The notes beneath the pieces were generated by a model, which worked only from the letters and a program-made list of their open reading frames with translations, was not told the DNA's origin and ran no database searches. The translations under genes were made by a program, and so were the position numbers. From Vibrio aphrogenes (GTDB lineage Bacteria; Pseudomonadota; Gammaproteobacteria; Enterobacterales; Vibrionaceae), in assembly GCF_002157735.2 (NCBI RefSeq), contig NZ_AP018689.1:558001-622000 (forward strand): a stretch of DNA of 64,000 bases, written 5' to 3'. This document shows, in pieces, positions 1 through 11,247 of the stretch. Each line of letters begins with the position of its first letter. Position 1 is the stretch's first letter.

Positions 1-184
1 TGCTTTGAAATGGAAGACTGCTAAGTGGCCGAGCTCACATCGTCTTGCGACATTTAAAACATTGGCAAGCATAGTCGAAGGTTTACTTTGATCCAACTGC
101 AATCAAACTCTATACTAGCGCTTGTTTTCTAGACCGCTAGTCTTCAAGTTGAATAATAGTTTAGCATTAACAAAGTGACCCTTC
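1..184. other. Leader region upstream of queA
   Basis: No gene is recognisable in the first 184 bases. I checked both strands for the end or beginning of a neighbouring gene and found only short open stretches without a start codon or familiar protein. The only interpretable element is the promoter noted at 88-116. Confidence 0.5.
88..116 (+). promoter_or_regulatory. Sigma-70 promoter for queA
   Basis: TTGATC at 88-93 and TATACT at 111-116 are separated by exactly 17 bases, a near-consensus housekeeping promoter. It lies about 70 bases before the queA start codon and is the only strong candidate upstream of the queA-tgt-yajC-secDF block. Confidence 0.65.
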
Positions 185-1234
185 ATGCAAGTATCTGATT
201 TTGATTTCGAACTTCCTGATGAGCTGATTGCTCGTTATCCTCAACCTCAACGTACCGCGAGTCGTTTATTACAATTAAATGGTAACAGTGGCGAGTTAAA
301 TGACGGTAAATTTACCGATGTACTGGATTTAGTTCAGCCGGGTGACTTAATTGTTTTTAATAATACTCGTGTTATTCCTGCACGCGTGTTTGGACGCAAA
401 GAATCAGGCGGTAAAATTGAAGTATTAGTGGAACGTGTGGTCGATGAACACACAATTTTGGCGCATGTTCGAGCATCTAAATCGCCAAAACCTGGCAATA
501 CTTTGTTTTTAGGCGAGAATGATGAATTTAAAGCACAAATGGTGGCGCGTCATGATGCCCTGTTTGAGATTCGCTTTGACGATGACATGGGGGTATTTGA
601 TATTTTAAATCAAATTGGCCACATGCCATTGCCACCTTATATCGACCGACCTGATGAAGAAGCGGATAAAGAGCGTTACCAAACGGTTTACAACAAAAAA
701 CCTGGGGCTGTAGCGGCGCCAACCGCTGGTTTGCATTTTGATAATGAACTTTTAGCGCAAATCAAAGCCAAAGGGGTTGAATTTGCTTATGTCACCTTGC
801 ATGTAGGCGCTGGGACTTTCCAGCCGGTACGCGTTGATGATATTCAAGAGCACCACATGCATTCTGAATATGTTGAAGTACCTCAAGAGGTTGTGGATGC
901 GATTGCCGCCACGAAAGCTCGTGGTGGTCGAATCATTGCTGTCGGTACTACCTCGGTTCGTTCATTAGAAAGCGCGGCGCAAGATGCTCAACAAAAGGGC
1001 ACACAATTGGCTCCCTTTTTTGGTGATACCGAAATCTTCATCTACCCAGGTTATGAATACCAGTTGGTGGATGTCTTGATCACCAACTTCCACCTGCCAG
1101 AGTCGACACTAATTATGTTAGTGAGTGCTTTTGCCGGTTATGAGCATGTGATGAATGCTTATCAGCATGCTGTACAACAACAATATCGCTTCTTTAGTTA
1201 TGGCGATGCGATGTTTGTAACGAAAAAGCAGTAA
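185..1234 (+). CDS. queA: S-adenosylmethionine:tRNA ribosyltransferase-isomerase QueA
   Basis: QueA transfers and isomerises the ribosyl group of S-adenosylmethionine onto preQ1-modified tRNA. This gives epoxyqueuosine at the wobble base of GUN-anticodon tRNAs. The 349-residue protein has the usual length and begins with the typical [16 protein letters not shown] start. Conserved blocks include APTAGLHF near residue 180, [11 protein letters not shown] near 205 and [10 protein letters not shown] near 300. The next gene, tgt, catalyses the preceding step, so the pair forms a queuosine unit. A clear sigma-70 promoter precedes it, but the ribosome binding site is weak. Identification is by family similarity and is firm. 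Confidence 0.97.
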   Translation: MQVSDFDFELPDELIARYPQPQRTASRLLQLNGNSGELNDGKFTDVLDLVQPGDLIVFNNTRVIPARVFGRKESGGKIEVLVERVVDEHTILAHVRASKSPKPGNTLFLGENDEFKAQMVARHDALFEIRFDDDMGVFDILNQIGHMPLPPYIDRPDEEADKERYQTVYNKKPGAVAAPTAGLHFDNELLAQIKAKGVEFAYVTLHVGAGTFQPVRVDDIQEHHMHSEYVEVPQEVVDAIAATKARGGRIIAVGTTSVRSLESAAQDAQQKGTQLAPFFGDTEIFIYPGYEYQLVDVLITNFHLPESTLIMLVSAFAGYEHVMNAYQHAVQQQYRFFSYGDAMFVTKKQ

Positions 1235-1241
1235 TGGGTAT

Positions 1242-2569
<1,328 letters not shown>

Positions 2570-2592
2570 ATTATTCTTTTTAATCGGTTAAC

Positions 2593-2623
2593 TTATTCTT
2601 AACCTTGAAAAGGTTAAGAATAA
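2593..2623. other. Perfect 14-bp hairpin between tgt and yajC
   Basis: TTATTCTTAACCTT (2593-2606) and its exact reverse complement (2610-2623) are separated by only GAA. No T-tract follows on the plus strand, so it is a weak terminator candidate. It could be an attenuator, an mRNA processing or stability hairpin, or a repeat. Confidence 0.6.
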
Positions 2624-2668
2624 ACCCAATTTACTACGCAATTATTTATAGAAAAAGGAAATGTTTTA

Positions 2669-3004
2669 ATGAGTTTATTTATTTCTCAAGCACATGCGTC
2701 TGCGTCTGGAGCACCTGCTGGTGGTGGCATGGAAATGTTTATCATGTTGGGTATGTTTGCACTGATCTTTTATTTCATGATCTATCGCCCACAAGCGAAA
2801 CGCGTAAAAGAGCATAAAAACCTAATGGCTTCAATGTCTAAAGGTGATGAAGTGCTTACCAGTGGTGGTCTTATTGGTAAAATCGTTAAGATCTCGGAAG
2901 ATAATAGCTACATCCTTCTAGCATTAAATGAAAACAATGAAGTAACAATCAAAAAAGATTTCGTTACTGCTGTGTTGCCGAAAGGAACAATTAAATCTCT
3001 TTAA
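2669..3004 (+). CDS. yajC: Sec translocon accessory protein YajC
   Basis: YajC is a small inner-membrane subunit that associates with SecDF at the SecYEG translocon. The 111-residue protein has one membrane segment at about residues 21-39 (MEMFIMLGMFALIFYFM), then the family hallmark IYRPQAKR. A soluble beta-rich domain follows, including KGDEVLTSGGLIGKI. The start is preceded by an AAAGGA ribosome binding site. It is co-directional with secD 30 bases downstream, the standard order. Confidence 0.95.
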   Translation: MSLFISQAHASASGAPAGGGMEMFIMLGMFALIFYFMIYRPQAKRVKEHKNLMASMSKGDEVLTSGGLIGKIVKISEDNSYILLALNENNEVTIKKDFVTAVLPKGTIKSL

Positions 3005-3042
3005 TTATAGTTAGTTAGCTATAAAAGCTAAGGATGCTCGCT

Positions 3043-4893
3043 GTGCTAAACCGTTACCCTTTATGGAAGTATCTGATGGTGGCTGCAGTCATCTTAATCA
3101 GTGCGCTATATGCTCTTCCAAATATTTACGGTGAAGATCCTGCGGTACAAATCACTGGGGCGCGAGGCGCCTCAGTTGATATGTCGACTTTGGATTCTAT
3201 CAATACCGTATTAAAAGAAAAAAACATTGAAACTCAATCTGTTGCATTAGAAAACGGTTCAGTCCTCGTTCGTTTTAAAGATACAGATACCCAACTTTCT
3301 GCTCGTGACATTATCAACCAAACCATGGGTCAAGATTTTGTTGTGGCATTAAACCTCGCTCCTGCAACACCGAGCTGGCTAGACGCTATCGGTGCTACTC
3401 CAATGAAACTTGGTCTTGATTTACGCGGCGGTGTTCACTTCTTAATGGAAGTGGATATGGATGCGGCGATGGAAAAATTAATTGGCCAACAAGAAGAATC
3501 TTTCCGTAGTGATCTTCGAGATGAGCGTATTCGTTATCGTGCGATTCGTCCTTCAGGCAAAGACGCAGTTGAAGTGGTACTTCGTAATGAAGAACAACGT
3601 GAACAAGCGAAAAAGATTTTGTCAGATAAACATCGTGACATGGTCTTCACCAACGGTAATAACAACGCTCTCATTGCTAAGTTTAATGAAGCACGTTTAC
3701 TTGAAATCCGTAATTATGCGGTAGAGCAAAACATCACGATTTTACGTAACCGTGTTAATGAATTGGGGGTTGCTGAACCTTTAGTTCAACGTCAAGGTGC
3801 AAGCCGCATTGTGGTGGAGCTGCCGGGTGTACAAGATACTGCTCGCGCGAAAGAAATTTTAGGTGCGACTGCAACCTTAGAGTTTCGTGAAGTCGACGAT
3901 AAAGCAGATTTAGCGGCCGCGGCTGCAGGGCGTGTTCCTGCTGGTAGCGAAGTGAAGTTTGATAAAGATGGTCGTCCTGCGGTACTGAAAAAACGAGTGA
4001 TTCTTGGTGGTTCAAGTATTACAGATGCAAGCTCAAGTACTGATGAATATGGTCGCCCACAAGTTAACATCTCGCTAGACAGCGAAGGTGGAAATAAAAT
4101 GTCTGATTTCTCAAAGAAAAATATTGGGAAATTAATGGCGACAGTGTTCACTGAGTATAAAGATAGCGGTAAACGTACGCCGGAAGGCAAAGTGATTTTA
4201 ACTCAGCATGAAGAAGTGATTAACCAAGCAACGATTCAATCTGCGCTAGGTCGTAGCTTCCGTATTACTGGTATTGACTCACAAGCTGAAGCACATAACC
4301 TCGCATTGTTGCTACGCGCAGGGGCGTTAATTGCACCGATTTCCATTGTGGAAGAGCGTACGATTGGACCATCAATGGGGCAACAAAACATCGATAAAGG
4401 TATCCAAGCGTGTATTTGGGGCTTAGTGGCTGTAATGCTGTTTACCTTAATTTACTATCGCCGCTTTGGTTTGATTGCCAACATGGCATTGATGTCGAAC
4501 TTGGTATTGATTATCGGGATCATGTCGTTAATTCCTGGTGCGACGATGACCTTGCCTGGTATTGCCGGTATTGTCTTGACCGTCGGGATGGCTGTCGATG
4601 CGAACGTATTGATTTTTGAAAGGATACGTGAAGAGCTTAAAGAAGGACGCAGTCCTCAACAAGCGATCCATCAAGGTTATGCTAATGCCTTTAGTACCAT
4701 TGCCGATGCCAATATTACCACCCTTATCACAGCGATTATTTTGTTTGCAGTGGGAACAGGGGCTATCAAAGGCTTTGCAGTGACATTATCGATTGGTATT
4801 TTAACCTCAATGTTTACAGCCATCATTGGCACACGTTGTGTGGTCAACCTAATGTACGGTGGTAAGCGCAACATTAAGAAATTGTCGATCTAA
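3043..4893 (+). CDS. secD: Protein translocase subunit SecD
   Basis: SecD is the larger subunit of the SecDF complex, which uses proton motive force to complete export of proteins through SecYEG. I chose GTG 3043, giving 616 residues starting [18 protein letters not shown] ends 8 bases upstream of it, whereas the in-frame ATG at 3034 overlaps that site. One N-terminal membrane segment (about 9-26) is followed by a large periplasmic domain. Five more segments occupy the C-terminal third, with the conserved block [17 protein letters not shown]. It is 9 bases upstream of secF. Confidence 0.96.
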   Translation: MLNRYPLWKYLMVAAVILISALYALPNIYGEDPAVQITGARGASVDMSTLDSINTVLKEKNIETQSVALENGSVLVRFKDTDTQLSARDIINQTMGQDFVVALNLAPATPSWLDAIGATPMKLGLDLRGGVHFLMEVDMDAAMEKLIGQQEESFRSDLRDERIRYRAIRPSGKDAVEVVLRNEEQREQAKKILSDKHRDMVFTNGNNNALIAKFNEARLLEIRNYAVEQNITILRNRVNELGVAEPLVQRQGASRIVVELPGVQDTARAKEILGATATLEFREVDDKADLAAAAAGRVPAGSEVKFDKDGRPAVLKKRVILGGSSITDASSSTDEYGRPQVNISLDSEGGNKMSDFSKKNIGKLMATVFTEYKDSGKRTPEGKVILTQHEEVINQATIQSALGRSFRITGIDSQAEAHNLALLLRAGALIAPISIVEERTIGPSMGQQNIDKGIQACIWGLVAVMLFTLIYYRRFGLIANMALMSNLVLIIGIMSLIPGATMTLPGIAGIVLTVGMAVDANVLIFERIREELKEGRSPQQAIHQGYANAFSTIADANITTLITAIILFAVGTGAIKGFAVTLSIGILTSMFTAIIGTRCVVNLMYGGKRNIKKLSI

Positions 4894-4902
4894 GGAAAAG
4901 TT

Positions 4903-5853
4903 ATGTTTCAAATATTGAAAGCAGACAAAGCGATCGACTTTATGCGTTGGTCTAAATTTGCCTTCGTTTTATCAGGATTAATGATCGCAGCTTCTTTATT
5001 CTCCATTTCAACCAAATGGTTTAATTGGGGGTTAGATTTTACCGGTGGTACTTTAATTGAGGTGACGTTTGAGCACCCCGCTAATTTACCGGTATTACGT
5101 GAAGCGTTAGCACAAGATGGGTTTGCTGATGCAACCATTCAAAACTTTGGCTCTGCACAAGATGTGATGGTGCGTATGCGCCCACGTGAAGGAACCAAAG
5201 GGGAAACCATTGGTAATCAGGTGCTTGAATCTTTAAAGCAAGCTTCTGGTGATCAAGTTGAATTAAAACGTATCGAATTTGTAGGGCCGAATGTTGGTGA
5301 TGAGCTGGCTGAAGCGGGTGGTCTTGCGATTTTGATCTCTTTACTTTGTATTTTGATGTACGTGTCCATGCGTTTTGAATGGCGTTTATCGGCTGGGGCA
5401 GTAATGTCTTTGGCTCATGACGTCACCATTACACTGGGTATTTTTTCATTTTTACAAATTGAGATTGATTTAACGATCATTGCTGCGCTACTGACTGTGG
5501 TTGGTTACTCACTCAACGATACCATCGTAGTGTTTGACCGAATTCGTGAAAACTTCCGTAAGATGCGTAATAGTGAACCAAGAGACATCATGAACAGTTC
5601 GATTACTCAAACGCTAAGCCGTACCTTGATTACTTCAGGTACAACACTTTTCGTTGTAATTGCTCTATTTACTCAAGGTGGCGCTAATATTCATGGCTTC
5701 GCATTAGCCTTGTTGTTGGGTATTACCGTTGGTACTTACTCATCGATCTACGTGGCATCTGCGGTTGCCTTACGCTTTGGTTTGACTCGTGAGCACTTAA
5801 TGCCAACACAAGTTGAAAAAGAAGGCGCGGATCAAGATCCTATGATGCCTTAA
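4903..5853 (+). CDS. secF: Protein translocase subunit SecF
   Basis: SecF is the partner of SecD in the proton-driven export motor of the inner membrane. The 316-residue protein has an N-terminal membrane segment and the periplasmic entry motif NWGLDFTGGTLIEV near residue 40. A cluster of membrane segments follows, with YSLNDTIVVFDRIREN, the RND-family signature equivalent to that of SecD. AAGGAAAA precedes the ATG. It ends the operon, with an intrinsic terminator about 30 bases after the stop codon. Confidence 0.96.
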   Translation: MFQILKADKAIDFMRWSKFAFVLSGLMIAASLFSISTKWFNWGLDFTGGTLIEVTFEHPANLPVLREALAQDGFADATIQNFGSAQDVMVRMRPREGTKGETIGNQVLESLKQASGDQVELKRIEFVGPNVGDELAEAGGLAILISLLCILMYVSMRFEWRLSAGAVMSLAHDVTITLGIFSFLQIEIDLTIIAALLTVVGYSLNDTIVVFDRIRENFRKMRNSEPRDIMNSSITQTLSRTLITSGTTLFVVIALFTQGGANIHGFALALLLGITVGTYSSIYVASAVALRFGLTREHLMPTQVEKEGADQDPMMP

Positions 5854-5882
5854 TTTAGGCGGATCTATCACGATAATACAGG

Positions 5883-5914
5883 AAGGCTTTGAATTTCGGT
5901 TCAAAGCCTTTTTT
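5883..5914 (+). terminator. Terminator of the yajC-secDF operon
   Basis: AAGGCTTTGAA (5883-5893) pairs perfectly with TTCAAAGCCTT (5900-5910) over a six-base loop. A T-rich run follows. Confidence 0.85.
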
Positions 5915-5921
5915 ATCGTCT

Positions 5922-5985
5922 CTCGAAAGCTCGAAAGCTCGAAAGCTCGAAAGCTCGAAAGCTCGAAAGCTCGAAAGGAAGCATA
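5922..5985. repeat. Octamer array, 8 copies of CTCGAAAG
   Basis: Eight perfect head-to-tail copies of CTCGAAAG fill 5922-5985, directly after the secF terminator and before the converging suhB gene. No gene reads through it. The exact copy identity suggests slippage-prone, recently homogenised DNA. Confidence 0.95.
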
Positions 5986-6023
5986 AGTATATTTGAAGCG
6001 AGCGCTTACAAAGGCATACTTTC

Positions 6024-6045
6024 TCGAGCAACAAGCAACGAGCAA
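6024..6045. repeat. Short GAGCAAC heptamer array
   Basis: GAGCAAC, AAGCAAC and GAGCAAC follow one another directly (6024-6044). The same word appears as an inverted pair inside the 107-bp units at 37.1 kb. Confidence 0.7.
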
Positions 6046-6090
6046 CAAAAAAGCGCCCGCTGAGGTCATCTCAGCGGGCGCTTTATTATT
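6046..6090. terminator. Bidirectional terminator downstream of suhB
   Basis: AAGCGCCCGCTGAG (6051-6064) and CTCAGCGGGCGCTT (6070-6083) form a GC-rich 14-bp stem over a five-base loop. It has A-rich sequence on the left and T-rich sequence on the right, so it can stop transcription from suhB (minus) and from the secF side (plus). Confidence 0.85.
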
Positions 6091-6109
6091 TTATAAGCTA
6101 GATAAGTGC

Positions 6110-6913
6110 TTACTTCATCATGCCTTCGTTAGCGTGTTCACGAACGTGTTTAAGAATGCTCTTTACACCACGTGCACTTGAAGCGACAAGATTACCTGAA
6201 GCTAGGTAGTTAGTACCGCCTGCAAAGTCAGTTAAAATTGCACCAGCTTCACGAGCGATCAATTCACCCGCTGCGATATCCCATGGTTTTAAACCAAGCT
6301 CGAAGAAGCCATCTACACGACCAGCCGCTAGGTAACATAAATCAAGAGCAGCAGAACCAGTGCGACGGAAATCAGCACACTCAGTAAATAAACCGCCAAC
6401 GATTTTGATATAGCTTTCAGAATGTTGTTTTTGTTTAAATGGGAAGCCAGTGGCTAAGATTGCGCCATTTAAATCTTTGATAGGGTTAATGCGAAGACGG
6501 GCATTGTTTAATTGAGCACCAGAACCGCGTTGAGCCGTGAATAACTCGTTACGAATAGGATCGTAAACACAGGCTACTTCAGTCTTACCGCGCATACGAA
6601 CAGCGATAGAAATAGAGAAGTGAGGGAAGCCTTTCATGAAGTTAGTGGTGCCATCCAGTGGGTCAATGATCCATTGTACGTCAGTATCTTTACCTTCAAC
6701 AGAGCCACCTTCTTCACCAACGATGCAGTGTTCAGGGTAAGACTTTTTGATGGTATCGATAATCAGTAATTCTGCTTCTTTGTCGATATTAGTGACAAAG
6801 TCGTTCTGACCTTTTTGAGTTGATTCAATCTTGTCAGTATTTTCTAATGATTTTGCAATATGGTTGCCAGCTACACGTGCAGCACGAATAGCGATATTTA
6901 GCATAGGATGCAT
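6110..6913 (-). CDS. suhB: Inositol-1-monophosphatase family protein / Nus factor SuhB
   Basis: SuhB hydrolyses inositol monophosphate in vitro. In enterobacteria it also acts with the Nus factors on ribosomal RNA antitermination. The 267-residue protein starts MHPMLNIAIRAARVAG, as in E. coli. It carries the magnesium-binding VGEEGG loop near residue 66 and WIIDPLDGTTNF near 82-93. A second motif, GLKPWDIAAGELIAREAG, lies near residue 210. It is a single-gene unit on the minus strand, divergent from trmJ and closed by the bidirectional terminator at 6046-6090. Confidence 0.95.
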   Translation of the reverse strand: MHPMLNIAIRAARVAGNHIAKSLENTDKIESTQKGQNDFVTNIDKEAELLIIDTIKKSYPEHCIVGEEGGSVEGKDTDVQWIIDPLDGTTNFMKGFPHFSISIAVRMRGKTEVACVYDPIRNELFTAQRGSGAQLNNARLRINPIKDLNGAILATGFPFKQKQHSESYIKIVGGLFTECADFRRTGSAALDLCYLAAGRVDGFFELGLKPWDIAAGELIAREAGAILTDFAGGTNYLASGNLVASSARGVKSILKHVREHANEGMMK

Positions 6914-7091
6914 ATAATTTTCCCAACGGATGTTAAAGAACGAAAAAGCGGCGTGCAGTATACCAGAGTTTCTTTAAATGAAAAGCGTCTATTTTTTGCT
7001 CATTCACAATGCTCGCAATTAGCGGGAGATTATTTCATGTTAAGAGTGTGATATTATCGTCAACAATTTTTACACCATGATGAAGATGGCA

Positions 7092-7832
7092 ATGTTAGAT
7101 AATATCAAAGTAATTTTAGTTGGTACCTCTCACTCGGGGAACATAGGTTCAGCAGCAAGAGCAATGAAAGTGATGGGATTGACAGAATTAGTGCTCGTGT
7201 CACCTCAATGTGAAGTGGATGATCAAACATTATCATTAGCATCTGGTGCGGGTGATGTGGCTGAAAATGCTCTAATCGTCGATACATTAGATGAAGCCAT
7301 TGCAGATTGTGTACTGGTGGTAGGCTCAAGCGCGCGCTCTCGAACACTCGAATGGCCAATGCTAGAGCCAAGAGAATGTGGCCGTAAGTTTATTCAACAT
7401 GCTCAACAAGGCAAGGTCGCACTGGTTTTTGGTCGTGAAAGAACCGGGCTTACCAATGAAGAATTACAAAAATGTCATTATCATGTTTGTATCCCTGCCA
7501 ATCCACAATACAGTTCACTGAATTTAGCCATGGCTGTCCAAACGCTGAGTTATGAAATTCGTATGGCTTGGCTTGAGCAACAAGCGGCTCAATACCCAGC
7601 AGCGGTAATCGAAGAGTATCCACGCCATAAAGAGTTGGAATTATTTTATCAGCACCTTGAAAATGTGATCTTGAAGACCCAGTTTATCTCCCAAGATAAA
7701 CCGAACTTAGTCATGAATAAGCTCAGACGATTATTCAGTCGTACTCGCCCTGAAACACAAGAATTAAACATGTTACGTGGTATATTAACGTCCGTTGAAA
7801 AATCATTAGCCGAGCAGAATAACAAAGATTGA
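7092..7832 (+). CDS. trmJ: tRNA (cytidine/uridine-2'-O)-methyltransferase TrmJ
   Basis: TrmJ is a SPOUT-class methyltransferase that methylates the 2'-O of residue 32 in tRNA anticodon loops. The N-terminal domain has [19 protein letters not shown]. The trefoil-knot SAM site is formed by [15 protein letters not shown] and [15 protein letters not shown]. The C-terminal extension [20 protein letters not shown] is specific to TrmJ. In-frame ATGs lie at 7077, 7080, 7086 and 7092. I use 7092 (MLDNIKVIL) because it matches the E. coli start, but no convincing ribosome binding site decides it. It lies immediately upstream of iscR, as in other vibrios. Confidence 0.93.
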   Translation: MLDNIKVILVGTSHSGNIGSAARAMKVMGLTELVLVSPQCEVDDQTLSLASGAGDVAENALIVDTLDEAIADCVLVVGSSARSRTLEWPMLEPRECGRKFIQHAQQGKVALVFGRERTGLTNEELQKCHYHVCIPANPQYSSLNLAMAVQTLSYEIRMAWLEQQAAQYPAAVIEEYPRHKELELFYQHLENVILKTQFISQDKPNLVMNKLRRLFSRTRPETQELNMLRGILTSVEKSLAEQNNKD

Positions 7833-7882
7833 ATACCTGACTATTTTAGTCAAATAAATACTTGACCGTTTTAGTATGGTAT
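7833..7882 (+). promoter_or_regulatory. Tandem IscR type 1 binding sites over the isc promoter
   Basis: Two 25-base matches to the E. coli IscR type 1 consensus abut one another. The first (7833-7857) begins ATACCTGACTATTTTAGTC. The second (7858-7882) begins ATACTTGACCGTTTTAGTA. The second contains a TTGACC -35-like hexamer at 7862-7867. This predicts negative autoregulation of the isc operon by holo-IscR. Confidence 0.85.
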
Positions 7883-7923
7883 GAAATCATAGTGCCCACA
7901 AACTTACTGTGGGTACGGGCAAT

Positions 7924-8448
7924 ATGAGACTGACATCAAAAGGAAGATATGCGGTAACAGCAATGTTGGATGTGGCGCTACATTCAAGTCAAGGACCTGT
8001 TCCGTTAGCCGATATTTCAGAACGCCAAGGGATTTCTTTATCTTACTTGGAGCAACTTTTTTCACGACTTCGTAAAGCGGGCCTAGTGGCGAGTGTACGT
8101 GGTCCTGGTGGCGGATACCGTTTAGGTGTTAACGCCAGCGAAATTGCAGTTGGCACTGTGATTGCCGCAGTGGATGAATCTGTTGATGCAACAAAATGCC
8201 AAGGTAAAGGCGACTGTCAAGGTGGTGTTCGCTGCTTAACACACACTTTATGGCATGATTTAAGCGCTCGCATCAGTGAGTTCTTAGATGGCATTACTCT
8301 TGGAGAGCTGATGTTAAATAGTGAAGTTCTTGATATATCAGAGCGCCAGAATATAGAACTAGTAGTGAATAACAGCTTTGGTAATAATAATTACGCATCA
8401 GACAATCATGATAAAGCTGACACTGTTGGTATGAATGCTCGCTCGTAA
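7924..8448 (+). CDS. iscR: Fe-S cluster-responsive regulator IscR
   Basis: IscR is an Rrf2-family regulator that senses the iron-sulfur status of the cell and represses the isc operon when it holds a [2Fe-2S] cluster. I start at ATG 7924 ([11 protein letters not shown], 174 residues), as in E. coli, rather than at an upstream in-frame GTG at 7909. The N-terminal winged helix includes [16 protein letters not shown]. Cluster ligands C92, C98, C104 and H107 are all present. The C-terminal tail is Asn-rich and variable. Two operator sites lie directly upstream. Confidence 0.97.
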   Translation: MRLTSKGRYAVTAMLDVALHSSQGPVPLADISERQGISLSYLEQLFSRLRKAGLVASVRGPGGGYRLGVNASEIAVGTVIAAVDESVDATKCQGKGDCQGGVRCLTHTLWHDLSARISEFLDGITLGELMLNSEVLDISERQNIELVVNNSFGNNNYASDNHDKADTVGMNARS

Positions 8449-8482
8449 TGGTGAGCCTAAAGTTTTCACATTGGAGTAAAGA

Positions 8483-9697
8483 ATGAAACTGCCTATTTAT
8501 TTTGACTATTCTGCAACATGTCCAGTAGATCCACGTGTTGCTGAGAAAATGGTTCAATTTATGACGATGGACGGCACCTTTGGTAACCCTGCGTCTCGAT
8601 CGCACCGTTTTGGTTGGCAAGCCGAAGAAGCAGTTGATCATGCTCGTGAGCAAATTGCTGATATTTTAAATGCCGATCCACGTGAAATCGTCTTTACTTC
8701 AGGCGCCACAGAGTCAGATAACCTTGCGATTAAAGGGGTGGCTCATTTCTACGGAAAACAAGGCAAGCACATCATCACTTGTAAAACCGAGCATAAAGCC
8801 GTGCTCGACCCTTGCCGCCAACTTGAGCGTGAAGGTTATGAGGTGACCTATCTTGAGCCTGAAAGTAATGGACTTATTGATTTAGAAAAATTCAAGGCAG
8901 CATTGCGTGACGATACCGTGTTAGTGTCCATCATGCATGTCAACAATGAAATTGGTGTTATTCAAGATATTGCTGCACTGGGTGAGCTATGTCGTGCTAA
9001 CAAAACCGTTTTCCATGTCGATGCGGCTCAATCTGCGGGTAAATTACCGATTGATACGCAAGCATTGAAAGTCGATCTTATCTCATTATCGGCACATAAA
9101 ATTTATGGCCCTAAAGGGATTGGCGCACTTTACGTTCGTCGTAAACCACGTATTCGCCTAGAAGCGCAAATGCACGGTGGTGGTCATGAGCGTGGCTTCC
9201 GTTCAGGGACTTTACCAACGCACCAAATCGTAGGTATGGGTGAAGCGTTTGCGATTGCTAAACAAGACATGCAAAAAGATTATGACCACGCATTAGCCTT
9301 GCGTAATCGTCTATTAGACGGTCTAAAAGATATGGAAGCGGTGACCATCAATGGTGATTTAGAACAGCGCTTACCAAACAACTTAAACGTAAGTTTTGCC
9401 TTTGTAGAAGGTGAATCTTTATTAATGGCATTGAAAGATTTAGCGGTATCTTCTGGTTCAGCCTGTACATCAGCGAGCCTTGAGCCATCCTATGTTTTAC
9501 GTGCATTAGGCTTAGATGACGAGTTAGCTCATAGCTCTGTTCGCTTCTCATTTGGCCGTTTTACTACGGAAGAAGAAGTGGATTACGCTGTTGAGCAAAT
9601 TCGTGTTGCAGTAGATAAACTCCGTGATATGTCACCGTTATGGGACATGTACAAAGAAGGGATTGATTTGAACACTGTTGAGTGGGCACATCACTAA
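8483..9697 (+). CDS. iscS: Cysteine desulfurase IscS
   Basis: IscS is a pyridoxal-phosphate enzyme that removes sulfur from cysteine and passes the persulfide to IscU, TusA, ThiI and other acceptors. The 404-residue protein has the usual length. It contains the PLP-lysine motif [15 protein letters not shown] near residue 206 and the mobile persulfide loop [19 protein letters not shown] near residue 328. The end NTVEWAHH is typical. A GGAG ribosome binding site precedes the ATG. It is the second gene of the operon, 34 bases after iscR. Confidence 0.98.
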   Translation: MKLPIYFDYSATCPVDPRVAEKMVQFMTMDGTFGNPASRSHRFGWQAEEAVDHAREQIADILNADPREIVFTSGATESDNLAIKGVAHFYGKQGKHIITCKTEHKAVLDPCRQLEREGYEVTYLEPESNGLIDLEKFKAALRDDTVLVSIMHVNNEIGVIQDIAALGELCRANKTVFHVDAAQSAGKLPIDTQALKVDLISLSAHKIYGPKGIGALYVRRKPRIRLEAQMHGGGHERGFRSGTLPTHQIVGMGEAFAIAKQDMQKDYDHALALRNRLLDGLKDMEAVTINGDLEQRLPNNLNVSFAFVEGESLLMALKDLAVSSGSACTSASLEPSYVLRALGLDDELAHSSVRFSFGRFTTEEEVDYAVEQIRVAVDKLRDMSPLWDMYKEGIDLNTVEWAHH

Positions 9698-9731
9698 TCT
9701 CAGGGACGTTGAGGATTCGAGGTAAAATATT

Positions 9732-10112
9732 ATGGCTTATAGCGAAAAAGTAATCGATCATTATGAGAACCCACGTAACGTTGGTTCTTTTGATAAAGAA
9801 GATCCTAGCATTGGTAGTGGTATGGTTGGTGCTCCGGCTTGTGGTGACGTAATGAAACTGCAGATCAAAGTATCACCAGAAGGTATCATTGAAGATGCTA
9901 AATTTAAAACTTACGGTTGCGGCTCTGCAATTGCTTCAAGTTCACTGGTGACAGAATGGGTGAAAGGCAAAAGCTTAGATGAAGCAGCTTCAATTAAAAA
10001 TGCTGAGATTGCGGAAGAATTAGCCTTACCACCGGTGAAGGTGCACTGTTCAATTTTAGCGGAAGATGCGATTAAAGCCGCCGTATCCGATTATAAGAAA
10101 AAACATCAATAA
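9732..10112 (+). CDS. iscU: Iron-sulfur cluster assembly scaffold IscU
   Basis: IscU is the scaffold on which [2Fe-2S] and [4Fe-4S] clusters are built before transfer. In the 126-residue protein the ligands C37, C63, H105 and C106 are all present. So is the LPPVK motif (residues 99-103) recognised by the chaperone HscA. It sits between iscS and iscA in the standard order. Confidence 0.98.
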   Translation: MAYSEKVIDHYENPRNVGSFDKEDPSIGSGMVGAPACGDVMKLQIKVSPEGIIEDAKFKTYGCGSAIASSSLVTEWVKGKSLDEAASIKNAEIAEELALPPVKVHCSILAEDAIKAAVSDYKKKHQ

Positions 10113-10227
10113 TCATCATGTTGTTAGGGAAGGGCGACCTTCCCTGCACTCATGAAAGTACTTCTCGTTTTCACCTTAATTTATAGTACTTTCTCTGTAA
10201 ATTTATAGATAGACACAAGGTTGCAGT

Positions 10228-10551
10228 ATGGCCATCACCATGACAGACGCGGCAGCAAATCGCGTAAAAACTTTCTTAGAAAACCGAGGTAAAGGCATTG
10301 GCCTTCGCTTAGGTGTAAGAACAACCGGTTGTTCTGGTATGGCATATGTCCTTGAGTTTGTTGATCAATTAAACGAAGAAGATCAGATTTTTGAACATGA
10401 TGGCGTCAAAGTCATTATTGATCCTAAAAGTCTGGTGTACTTAGATGGTACAGAGCTGGATTTTGCCAAAGAAGGCTTAAATGAAGGCTTTAAATTTAAT
10501 AACCCAAATGTGAAAGGCGAATGTGGTTGTGGCGAAAGCTTCAACGTATAA
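10228..10551 (+). CDS. iscA: A-type Fe-S carrier IscA
   Basis: IscA is an A-type carrier that receives iron or assembled clusters and delivers them to apo-targets, especially [4Fe-4S] proteins. The 107-residue protein has the three conserved cysteines: C35 in TTGCSG, and C99 and C101 in the C-terminal GECGCGESF. It lies 115 bases after iscU in the isc operon, the normal position. Confidence 0.97.
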   Translation: MAITMTDAAANRVKTFLENRGKGIGLRLGVRTTGCSGMAYVLEFVDQLNEEDQIFEHDGVKVIIDPKSLVYLDGTELDFAKEGLNEGFKFNNPNVKGECGCGESFNV

Positions 10552-10663
10552 TGCATCACATTGGGTAAGATGGCACTCTTAAAGGGTGCCATTGCTATTT
10601 TAAGACGTTGGTGATGTCTCTTTAATCGATATTATTGACCCCTATTGAGCACAAGTTATCACT

Positions 10664-11179
10664 ATGAATTATTTTGAATTATTTGGCTTGGCAAACCAGT
10701 TTGAGCTGGATAATGCTGCTCTATCTGACACTTTTCGTGATCTACAGCGTCGTTTCCATCCTGATAAATTTGCTTCTGCTTCCGAGCGCGATCGTCTGAT
10801 GGCGGTACAAAAAGCCGCTGAAATTAACGATGCCTATCAAATTTTAAAATCACCTATATCTCGTGCTGAATATCTATTGGTTTTACAAGGTGTGGATATT
10901 CGTGATGAGCAGCAGACCATGAATGATCCTATGTTCTTAATGGAACAAATGGAGTTACGCGAAGAAGTGGAAGAAATTGCTCACTCAGCGGACCCTGAAA
11001 GTGCCTTGTTTGAATTTGATGGCAAAGTTCAGAAAATGTATCAACAACATTTGGATCAATTACAATCTCAATTACAAGATAATCATTGGGATGAGGCGGC
11101 GAATAGCGTAAGAAAGCTCAAGTTTGTCAATAAATTAAGATATGAAATTGAGCAACTAGAAGACAAGTTGCTTGGTTAA
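10664..11179 (+). CDS. hscB: Fe-S assembly co-chaperone HscB
   Basis: HscB is the J-domain partner that delivers IscU to HscA and stimulates its ATPase. The 171-residue protein has an N-terminal J domain with the essential HPD triad in RRFHPDKF near residue 34. A C-terminal three-helix bundle that contacts IscU follows. It is directly upstream of hscA. Confidence 0.96.
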   Translation: MNYFELFGLANQFELDNAALSDTFRDLQRRFHPDKFASASERDRLMAVQKAAEINDAYQILKSPISRAEYLLVLQGVDIRDEQQTMNDPMFLMEQMELREEVEEIAHSADPESALFEFDGKVQKMYQQHLDQLQSQLQDNHWDEAANSVRKLKFVNKLRYEIEQLEDKLLG

Positions 11180-11247
11180 TAACTCGAAAACAAGGCAAGA
11201 CAAGATTGCTGATTTTGAGAGTGAAGATAAAAGGATAGTTTCAAATT

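Noticed and set aside
1-184. Remnant of a gene or tRNA before queA
   Set aside because: I found no cloverleaf and no recognisable protein end on either strand.
3034-3042. ATG 3034 as the secD start
   Set aside because: It overlaps the TAAGGA ribosome binding site. GTG 3043 has proper spacing and matches the family N-terminus.
5797-6069. Minus-strand open frame of 90 codons with a repeated RAFELSS pattern
   Set aside because: It is produced by reading through the CTCGAAAG array and a terminator. It has no ribosome binding site and overlaps the end of secF.
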